This document shows, piece by piece, positions 49,472-56,769 of a DNA stretch of 64,000 nucleotides (the first letter of the stretch is position 1; each line of letters starts with the position of its first letter). Position numbers and translations under genes: made by a program. The DNA is taken from positions 1-64,000 of the forward strand of contig JAUQXK010000094.1 of NCBI GenBank assembly GCA_030834695.1, given 5' to 3'. Source of the stretch: Desulfobacterales bacterium (lineage in GTDB: Bacteria; Desulfobacterota; Desulfobacteria; Desulfobacterales; SpSt-501). The notes beneath the pieces were generated by a model. The model worked only from the letters and a program-made list of their open reading frames with translations. It did not search any database and was not told the DNA's origin.

Positions 49472-50647
49472 CTATCGCTCCGATGGCGGTTCCGCGCCTT
49501 CTTCCTTCGGAAAGGCGATGATGACTCGAACCGGCTCGCGGACCACATCGGGCCCGAAGCCGCGCACCCGCTCCACAAACCCGCGCGTGACCTCATAGCC
49601 CCGGGCCGCGAGCAGTGCCCCGTTTCGCAGCCGCAGGCCCTCGGACAAGACCATCCCGACCTTGACGGCGCTGAGCCGGAGCTCGCGAATTTCCAGCAGT
49701 TCCGCGCTGGCGGCCCGCAGGGATATGAAGATTTCCAGCAGGACCGGATCGTAGGCGCCGTCGCGGCCCTTCATGGTGGACAGCGCCTCGGCTTCCGAAG
49801 CCCCGCCGGATTCCAGGTGGTCGAAGTCGACGGCGATCCGGAGAATTTCCGCGCCGAGTCCGACGATGTCGTCGGCTTTCAGGACCGCACCCCTCGTCCG
49901 CAGACGCGCGTGCGCCCGGATGATCCCCCGCACGGCCTCCAGCCGCGGGATGTCCTCGAGCAGTTGGTCGGCGATGTCCGCAAGGCGCGCCACCATTGAC
50001 TGCTCTGCCGATTCTATTTCCGCCCCCCGGTAGAGCTTCTCCACGGTTTCGGGCGGCAGGGCCACGTACCCGATCTGCGCGAGCATCGCCGCTACTTCGA
50101 ACGTCCACAGCTCGGCGACGTCGAGCCGGACGGCCAGGTCCCGCACGTGCTGCTTGATGCGGGTGGCGCGGCCGAAGGCCTGGGGATTGGAGAGCGACAG
50201 CACATCCATGAGCGCCTTGATGCTCCCCCGCAGCGTTTGTTCGAGCAGTATTTTCTCGGAGGTCAGCAGGTGGTGCTGCTCGACCGCACTCTGCACCGCG
50301 TTCAGCAGCTGCAGGGGGGGGCAGGGTTTGGTGAGAAAGCGGAAAACCTGGCCTTCGTTCACCGCTGCGGCGGCTGCGGCGATGTCGGCCTGGCCGGTCA
50401 GGAGCAGCCTCACGGTATCGGGGAATTCCCGGCGGACTTCCGCCAGAAACGCCGCCCCGTCCATCACCGGCATGCGCATATCGGAGAGCACCACCGCAAA
50501 CGGACCTTGGTGCCGCAAGACGTCCAGGCCCTGCTTGCCATCCGGCGCCGTGAACACAGCGTATCTCCGCCGCAGGCCGGCCTGCAAACCTTCGAGCATG
50601 AGCGGCTCGTCGTCGACGCAGAGGATCTTGGGTCGTGTCGGGTTCAT
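49472..50647 (-). CDS. Response regulator with degenerate HD-type output domain
   Basis: A 391-residue protein with an N-terminal receiver (KILCVDDEPLMLEG; Asp in VVLSDMRMPVMDG; Lys in FLTKPCPP) and a C-terminal helical domain resembling RpfG-type HD domains. The region ATRIKQHVRDLAVRLDV and MLAQIGYVALPPETVEKL aligns with HD-GYP sequences, but the metal-binding HD dyad (LLHDIGK in active enzymes) is replaced by LAQIG, so it is unlikely to hydrolyse c-di-GMP. It lies six bases after the HDOD regulator and three bases before the hybrid kinase, so it is probably part of the same pathway. Confidence 0.88.
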   Translation of the reverse strand: MNPTRPKILCVDDEPLMLEGLQAGLRRRYAVFTAPDGKQGLDVLRHQGPFAVVLSDMRMPVMDGAAFLAEVRREFPDTVRLLLTGQADIAAAAAAVNEGQVFRFLTKPCPPLQLLNAVQSAVEQHHLLTSEKILLEQTLRGSIKALMDVLSLSNPQAFGRATRIKQHVRDLAVRLDVAELWTFEVAAMLAQIGYVALPPETVEKLYRGAEIESAEQSMVARLADIADQLLEDIPRLEAVRGIIRAHARLRTRGAVLKADDIVGLGAEILRIAVDFDHLESGGASEAEALSTMKGRDGAYDPVLLEIFISLRAASAELLEIRELRLSAVKVGMVLSEGLRLRNGALLAARGYEVTRGFVERVRGFGPDVVREPVRVIIAFPKEEGAEPPSER

Positions 50648-50653
50648 AAACGG

Positions 50654-51886
50654 CTATCCTTCAAAAGACGCGCCAAACCAAAGCGCTCTGGCCGTTCGCC
50701 GCCAGCCATCCAATTCGCCGGAGACGCCCAGCGCCGCCAGATGGTCTGAATCCAATGCGCAGGGCCCCTCAGCAGCATCGCCCGCCTCCACGGCGATCTC
50801 ATGGGACAAGGTGTTCGCCACATGAACGCTGGCCAGGATGTCAAACCCATTTTGGGGGACGCGGCCCGGAAAATGGTGGTAGGCGACGGCCTCGACCACC
50901 GTGTACGGCAGCCCCCACAGGCCAAGGATGTATGCGCCGATCTCCGCATGGGTCACCCCGAACTGCTCCTGCTCGATTTCATGCAGCGGCCGGTTCGACG
51001 ACAGCGCCGTATTCACCGCCCGGGCGAATTCATCCGGGAGCCCGACCCCCAGGACCAATTTGCCCAGATCGTGCAGCATTCCGGCCATGAAGGCATCCTC
51101 CGTCCGGCGCTTGTCGGCGTTGAGCATGCGCATGGCGAGCGCAGACACGAACACCGAATGCGTCTGCTGGGTTTGCAGAAAGGCAGCCCCCCGAACGGTC
51201 TTCGTAATCGGCTGGAAAATTCCGATCGAGAGCGTGAGGGTTTTGATCATGCTGAGTCCGAGATAGGCCACGGCGCCCTGAATGTTCGCAATTTGGCGGG
51301 ATTGGCCGAAAAAAGAGCTGTTGACCAGCTGCAACAGCTTGGCGCACATCGCCGGGTCCTGCTCGATCACGCGAGCCACCTCGCGGGCGCCGGACTGCTC
51401 GTTGGAAAGCAGCTGCAGGAGCTGCGCGTAGGCCTTGGGCAGCGACGGCAGGTTCTGGAGCCTGCCGATAATGCCGCGGATTCGGTCGTCTCGAATCAAC
51501 GCCTGCAGGTTGCAGGCGCGCTCGATCACGTTTTCGATAACCTCGGCACTGGTCGGTTTGGTCAGAAACTGGTGTGCGACCGGCACCGCCCGCAGGGTCG
51601 CATCCAGATCCGTATAGCCGGAGAGCATGATGCGCACGATGTGCGGCTGGCTCTCCTGCACGCGCCGGAGCAACTCGGCGCCGTCGAGCCCCGGCATGCG
51701 CATGTCCGACACCACCACATCGAAGTGCCGCCGGGCGATTTCGCCGAGGGCGGCTTCCGCGCTCTCGGCGAACACCATGTCCCACTTGCGGCGATAGCGC
51801 AGCAGGAGGTCCTGCAGACCTTCCAGGATCTTCGGTTCGTCATCCACAAACAGAATGCGGGTCCTGGCGCCTTGCGCGACGTTCAT
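50654..51886 (-). CDS. Response regulator with HDOD output domain
   Basis: The 410-residue protein has a receiver (RILFVDDEPKILEGL; Asp in VVVSDMRMPGLDG; FLTKPTSAEVIENV) and a C-terminal HDOD domain (LPSLPKAYAQLLQLL, DPAMCAKLLQLVNSSFFG, AGMLHDLGKLVLG). HDOD proteins lack c-di-GMP hydrolase activity and signal by unknown means in motility or stress responses. The start at 51886 (MNVAQGARTRILF) overlaps the kinase stop by four bases, supporting partnership with that kinase. The longer frame upstream has no homology. Confidence 0.93.
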   Translation of the reverse strand: MNVAQGARTRILFVDDEPKILEGLQDLLLRYRRKWDMVFAESAEAALGEIARRHFDVVVSDMRMPGLDGAELLRRVQESQPHIVRIMLSGYTDLDATLRAVPVAHQFLTKPTSAEVIENVIERACNLQALIRDDRIRGIIGRLQNLPSLPKAYAQLLQLLSNEQSGAREVARVIEQDPAMCAKLLQLVNSSFFGQSRQIANIQGAVAYLGLSMIKTLTLSIGIFQPITKTVRGAAFLQTQQTHSVFVSALAMRMLNADKRRTEDAFMAGMLHDLGKLVLGVGLPDEFARAVNTALSSNRPLHEIEQEQFGVTHAEIGAYILGLWGLPYTVVEAVAYHHFPGRVPQNGFDILASVHVANTLSHEIAVEAGDAAEGPCALDSDHLAALGVSGELDGWRRTARALWFGASFEG

Positions 51887-53937
51887 CCCTTCTCTCCCAC
51901 CGGCAGGTCGACATGAAACGCCGACCCACGCCCGACCACCGTATCGAACGTCAGCCTGCCGCCGTGCTTGTCGACGACGATCGACCGCGAAATGGCCAGG
52001 CCCTGGCCGGTGCCCTTGCCCACGGGTTTGGTCGTGAAGAACGGATCGAAAATCCGCGGCTGGACGTCCTCCGGTATGCCGCAGCCGGTGTCTTCGATCG
52101 TGACATGCACGCTCTCGCCGTTGAAATAGGTGCGCACGCCGATGAGACCCTTTTGGTCGGTTCCCCTGACCAATTCCTCGATCGCATGCGCGGCATTGAC
52201 GACGAGGTTCAGGAAGACCTGGCTGATTTCGCCCAGGTGGCACACGACCATCGGCAGCTCGTCGAACGCCGTTACGACCTCGGCCACATACTTGTACTCG
52301 TTGAGGCTGACCGTGAGCACGTTCTGGAGAGCGCGGTTGATATCCGCCGGGGCTTTTTCCTTCTGGTCCGGATGGGCAAACTCGCGCATGGCCCGCACGA
52401 TGGAGCTCACCCGTTCGATGCCCTCCACCGTGCGGTCGAAGGCCCGCGGCGCCTGCTTGGTGAGGTAGGGCAGGTCGGCATCCTCCTGGGCGACTTCGAG
52501 CGCGTGAACCAGGTCCTCATGGCCGCCGGCCGCGGACAGGGCCTTGATGCAGGGCTGGAATTTGGAGAAGATGTTGAGCAGGTCGTCGAAGGCGAAGCGC
52601 AGAAACTGCACGCTGTCCCCGATGTACTGCATGGGCGTGTTGATTTCGTGGGCGATCCCGGCCGCGAGTTGCCCGACCGACTCCAGCTTCTGGGCCAACC
52701 GCAGCTCGGCCTCCATGCGCTCGCGGCGGTGGTGCTCCACCTTCAGGGCGACCGCCGCCGCCTTGCGGGCGGTGACATCCTGGCCGATGCCGATGGTCGT
52801 CCCGTCGGAAAGGCGCACGGCGGCCCAGCTGGTTTCAATCACTCGGCCGCTCTTGGTGTGGGCCCTGAAATCGGTCCACTCGCCGTTCGAATCGGCGACG
52901 AACTGCAGAACTCTCTGCCGGTACTGCGGATCGGGATAGCACTCGGCGAACACGTCCAGGCCGCATTGCCGGACTTCTTCCAGGGACCAGCCCAACCGGC
53001 GCTCCCACTCGCGGTTGACCAGCACGTGGCGTCCGTCCGCTCCGATGAACCCGATCATGACCGGTAGATTGTCGAACACCTTCTGCAGGATTTCGGTCTG
53101 CCGGATCAGGGTTTCCTCGGCCCGCTTGCGCTCGGTGATGTCGCGCACGAGGGCTTGGATGATGCCGTTCGCCGGGTCGGCCATTCGAACGGTCAGCTGT
53201 ACCGGCACGTAGCCGCCGTCCCGGCGGCGGTAGCGGCGCTCCAGGACCAGGGTCTCGCCGTTTTCGCAGCGCCGGGCAACCTCCTCGACCGAGAAATGAT
53301 CCAGGTCTGCGGGGTGGATGAGTGCCTCGTTATTAAGCAGCCGGAACTCGTCCAGACGGTACCCCAGCATGTCGAGGAGGCGCTGGTTCGCGTTGAGGTA
53401 GCTGCCCTGCCGGTCGCGGATGAGAATCCCGTCGCCGGCCTCTTTGAAGAGGGCGCGGTAGTGGGCCTCGCTGTCGAGCAGCCGTGCCTCCGTCTGGATG
53501 CGCTCGGTCACCGTTTCATGCGCGACCACCAGCCGAACCGCAGCGCCTTCGGCGAATCGGGTGATCTGTGCGTTGAACCAGCGCTGTTCGTCGGGGGAAT
53601 GGCAGGGATACTCCAGCGAGAAGTCCTCCCGCTCGCCGCGTGCAACCGCCCGCAGCGCGGCCGCGAACTCGGCGGCCTGATCGGCGCCCGGGCCGGCGGC
53701 CGTGTCGCAGACACGCAGATAGTTGGCCCCCGTGCAAACGCTCCGGGGGCCGGGGTGATTCGCCTCCGCGAAGCGGCGCCAGGCGTGATTGACGGCCAAG
53801 ATCGCGCCGGCGTCGTCCAAGACGGCGATGTGCGCAGACAGCGCGTCGAGCGCCGCGCTTTCGAGACAACCCGCGGCACAGCGCCGCGGCACGTTCGGCC
53901 GCGGATCTGGCGCTCTCTTATCCCTCGATTTCCTCAA
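51883..53937 (-). CDS. Soluble PAS sensor histidine kinase (3 PAS, HisKA, HATPase)
   Basis: A 684-residue kinase with no visible membrane helix. An N-terminal PAS-like domain (DALSAHIAVLDDAGAILAVN to about residue 150) is shared with the kinase at 54747-56696. Two more PAS domains follow (about 155-275 and 285-400). The H-box is AAGIAHEINTPMQYIGDSV (phospho-His near 430), of the type found in kinases with multi-helix linkers, and the HATPase ends the protein (DTGCGIPEDV, GKGTGQGLAI). It is the first gene of a four-gene operon with HDOD, REC-HD and hybrid-kinase genes. Confidence 0.93.
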   Translation of the reverse strand: MRKSRDKRAPDPRPNVPRRCAAGCLESAALDALSAHIAVLDDAGAILAVNHAWRRFAEANHPGPRSVCTGANYLRVCDTAAGPGADQAAEFAAALRAVARGEREDFSLEYPCHSPDEQRWFNAQITRFAEGAAVRLVVAHETVTERIQTEARLLDSEAHYRALFKEAGDGILIRDRQGSYLNANQRLLDMLGYRLDEFRLLNNEALIHPADLDHFSVEEVARRCENGETLVLERRYRRRDGGYVPVQLTVRMADPANGIIQALVRDITERKRAEETLIRQTEILQKVFDNLPVMIGFIGADGRHVLVNREWERRLGWSLEEVRQCGLDVFAECYPDPQYRQRVLQFVADSNGEWTDFRAHTKSGRVIETSWAAVRLSDGTTIGIGQDVTARKAAAVALKVEHHRRERMEAELRLAQKLESVGQLAAGIAHEINTPMQYIGDSVQFLRFAFDDLLNIFSKFQPCIKALSAAGGHEDLVHALEVAQEDADLPYLTKQAPRAFDRTVEGIERVSSIVRAMREFAHPDQKEKAPADINRALQNVLTVSLNEYKYVAEVVTAFDELPMVVCHLGEISQVFLNLVVNAAHAIEELVRGTDQKGLIGVRTYFNGESVHVTIEDTGCGIPEDVQPRIFDPFFTTKPVGKGTGQGLAISRSIVVDKHGGRLTFDTVVGRGSAFHVDLPVGEKG

Positions 53938-54099
53938 CGGGCCGGGCTCCCTCGGCTGGTCATGGCATCTCTCCAGTGTTGTGCTCCGTTAATGATACCA
54001 CCAGCCTGGCGGACGCAACAATCGGGCGCCGGCTGAAAGTTTTGTAGGCTCAGGACTACAACGAGAGGCGGTCGGGCAAGGGAAAACGGAGAGGAGGGC

Positions 54100-54750
54100 T
54101 TATGTGAGTTGGTTCGTCAGCCGGCCCCGCGCCATTCCGTGTTCCAGCGCGTAGCGGACCATTTCGACATCGTTTTTGACGTGCAGCTTGCCCCAAATGC
54201 GAGAATGAAACGTGCTGATGGTCTTGGGGCTCAAGGACAGCTTGTCGGCGATCTCCCTGATCGACCGGCCTTCCACGAGCAGCTGCAGGACGGTGTACTC
54301 CCGATCCGAGAGCTTCTCGTGCAGCGGCCCGGTCGTGCGGCTGATGTCCGCCGCCATCTGCTCGGCGGCGGCTGCGCTCAGATACCTGCCGCCCGCGAGC
54401 AACTTTCTGACGGCATTGACGAGCTCCTCGGGCGCCGCCTGTTTGTTGAGATAGCCGAGAGCGCCGGCCTTCAGGACCCGCACCGCCAGCTGGTCTTCCG
54501 GCGCGCTGCTCAGCACCAGGACCGGCAGCCGGGGGCGGTGGCGGCGCACGTCGTACAGGATTTCCAGGCCCCCGCGGCCCGGCATGAAAATGTCCAGCAC
54601 GAGCAGGTCCCACGGCTCCCGCGAGATGCACTCCAACGTTTCCTGCGTGCTGGAGGCTTCCCCGAACCGAGCTTCCGGAAACTCGTCGGCTAGGATTTGC
54701 CGCAAGCCCCTGCGCAGGATGGCATGGTCGTCGGCGATCAGAATTCTCAT
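54100..54750 (-). CDS. NarL/FixJ-family response regulator with LuxR-type HTH
   Basis: The 216-residue regulator has a receiver (RILIADDHAILRRGL; Asp in LLVLDIFMPGRGG; LGYLNKQAAPEELV) and a C-terminal LuxR HTH (LSDREYTVLQLLVEGRSIRE, LSLSPKTISTFHSRIWGKL). It overlaps the upstream HisKA_3 kinase gene by four bases, forming a cognate pair. It is a probable transcription activator. The general arrangement repeats that of the pair at 10190-12276. It ends its operon; 162 bases with no recognised gene separate it from the next kinase operon. Confidence 0.94.
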   Translation of the reverse strand: MRILIADDHAILRRGLRQILADEFPEARFGEASSTQETLECISREPWDLLVLDIFMPGRGGLEILYDVRRHRPRLPVLVLSSAPEDQLAVRVLKAGALGYLNKQAAPEELVNAVRKLLAGGRYLSAAAAEQMAADISRTTGPLHEKLSDREYTVLQLLVEGRSIREIADKLSLSPKTISTFHSRIWGKLHVKNDVEMVRYALEHGMARGRLTNQLT

Positions 54751-56696
54751 GGCGCGTCCTCGGAAGCGCCGGCACCCTGCCGCAGCGGAATGCGCACGGC
54801 GATGGTCGTTCCGGATTCGGGCCGGCTCCGGATGTCGAACTGCCCCCCTAACAGCTGCGCCCGCTCGCGCATGCCCGCCAAGCCGATCGACATGGGGTCG
54901 TGGATCGACTCCTGAGACATGCCGCAGCCGTTGTCGCTGACCCTGAGGAGGACCCGGCCGGTTTCAATCCGCAGACGGATGCGCACTTGGGTGGCCTTGG
55001 AATGCCGCGCCACGTTAGTGAGCGCCTCTTGCACAATTCTGAAGACGGCGGTGGCGGTGTCTCGATCCTTGACCCTTTCATCGGCCGGAACCTCCGCCTG
55101 GCATTGGATGCCGGTGCGCGACTGAAACTCCCGGGCCTGCCACTCCACGGCCGCACATAGGCCCAGGCTGTCGAGCACCACCGGCCGAAGCTCGGTCGCG
55201 ATTTTCTGTACGCAGGCAATGGCCGTATCGACGGTATGCATCATTTCGGAAAGGCGGTCGGGCAGGGCCTCCCGAGGATCGATGTCCCGATGGGTCGTGA
55301 CCTCCCGGCGGGTTCTGGCCAGATCGATTTTGAGCTGGGTCAATTCCTGGGCGAGCACGTCATGGAATTCACGGGCGATCCTACTGCGTTCCTCTTCCCG
55401 GCCGGCCTGGCAGCGGGCCGCCAGAGCCCGCATTTGCCTTTGCGAGGCACGCAGCTTGTCCTCGGCCCGCTTGCGGTCGCTCAAGTCCCGGATCACCGCC
55501 CACATCTGTTCGGGATTTCCCGTGCGGTCCCGGATCAGATAGGTGCGAAGCTCAACCGGCAGCGTGCTTCCATCCTCCCGCAGGTACTGCTTCTCGTAAA
55601 GGTCGGAATACCCCCGGGAGAAAACCTGGTCTGCGATAATGCGTGCCTCGGCAGCATGCCATTTCGCCGGCGTGATGTCTTGGTAGGTCAGCCGTTTCAA
55701 CTCTTCGTCGCTATAGCCGAGCATGTTGCGGAAGGCCGTGTTGAACTCCTGAATGCGGCCGGTCATGTCCACGGCGGCGAAAGCATCCCGCATGCTTTCG
55801 TGGAGCCGGCGATACTTCAGCTCCGACTCGGCCAGGGATTGCTCAGCTTGCTTGCGTTCGGTGATGTCACGTCCGACCGACTGCGTTTCAACCAGGCTCC
55901 CTGTCTTGTCGAAAAACCCCCGGTTGATGAACTGGAACCAACCGATCTCACCGGATTCCCGGTAAGCCCGGTTCTCAATGACGACTACCGGATTGGCGGG
56001 CGACATGGTGGCCAAACGTGCCTCAATCATCGGAACGTCATCGGGGTAGGCGACCGGCTGCCACTTGTTTCCGATCAGCTCATTCGGGGTCTTTCCAAAA
56101 TATTGGCAATAAACGTGATTGACGAAGGTGAAGGTGCCGTCCGACTTGAAACGGCTGATCAACTCGGTCTGGTCCTCCACGACGGCACGGTACAGCCGTT
56201 CACTGTGCCTCAACGCCATTTCGGTCAGCTTACGCTCCGTGACTGTTTCATGGGCCACCGCAAGCCTGAGATCGCCTCGACAGGTAAACCGGGTGACCTG
56301 AACGTTGAACCAGCGCTGCTCGTCGGGGGAGTGGCACGGGTATTCGAGCGCAAACTCGCTCTGCTCGCCGGCCAGGATCCGGCGGGCGGCTCGCAAGAAT
56401 TCAGCGGCGCCTCCGGCACCCTCGCCGCGCGCCGCCTCGCATATGGAGAAATAGTCGGCGCCCTCGCAGACCGTCTCGGGCCGGCTGTGGTTGGCTTCCG
56501 CGAAGCGGCGCCAGGCGCCGTTGACGGCCAGGATGCGCCCGGCTTCGTCCAGAATGGCGATATGGGCGGAAAGCGCATCCAGAACGGACCGATTCAGATA
56601 CCGGGCACCTGTCCTGCACCTGTGGGCCGGTTTGGGGCCGGAGGATTTCGGGGCGCGCTCTGTTTTCGATGGGATTGGAGTCTTCGAGGCCATCAT
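54747..56696 (-). CDS. Soluble PAS sensor histidine kinase, HisKA_3 type
   Basis: A 649-residue soluble kinase. The N-terminal PAS-like domain (DALSAHIAILDEAGRILAVN to about residue 160, with EYPCHSPDEQRWFN) closely matches that of the kinase at 51883-53937. Two further PAS domains lie at about 165-285 and 295-415. The HisKA_3 H-box is RIAREFHDVLAQELTQLKID (phospho-His near 445), and the HATPase has RHSKATQVRIRL, DNGCGM and IGLAGMRERAQLLGG. It pairs with the NarL-type regulator overlapping its 3' end. The start follows the hybrid kinase gene by 73 bases. Confidence 0.93.
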   Translation of the reverse strand: MMASKTPIPSKTERAPKSSGPKPAHRCRTGARYLNRSVLDALSAHIAILDEAGRILAVNGAWRRFAEANHSRPETVCEGADYFSICEAARGEGAGGAAEFLRAARRILAGEQSEFALEYPCHSPDEQRWFNVQVTRFTCRGDLRLAVAHETVTERKLTEMALRHSERLYRAVVEDQTELISRFKSDGTFTFVNHVYCQYFGKTPNELIGNKWQPVAYPDDVPMIEARLATMSPANPVVVIENRAYRESGEIGWFQFINRGFFDKTGSLVETQSVGRDITERKQAEQSLAESELKYRRLHESMRDAFAAVDMTGRIQEFNTAFRNMLGYSDEELKRLTYQDITPAKWHAAEARIIADQVFSRGYSDLYEKQYLREDGSTLPVELRTYLIRDRTGNPEQMWAVIRDLSDRKRAEDKLRASQRQMRALAARCQAGREEERSRIAREFHDVLAQELTQLKIDLARTRREVTTHRDIDPREALPDRLSEMMHTVDTAIACVQKIATELRPVVLDSLGLCAAVEWQAREFQSRTGIQCQAEVPADERVKDRDTATAVFRIVQEALTNVARHSKATQVRIRLRIETGRVLLRVSDNGCGMSQESIHDPMSIGLAGMRERAQLLGGQFDIRSRPESGTTIAVRIPLRQGAGASEDAP

Positions 56697-56769
56697 GACC
56701 GCTCACGGGCGGAGTATCCGAACGGGCCGGGTCGAGCTCGTCGGAGTTAGATCCTGCCTGTTCGATAAG

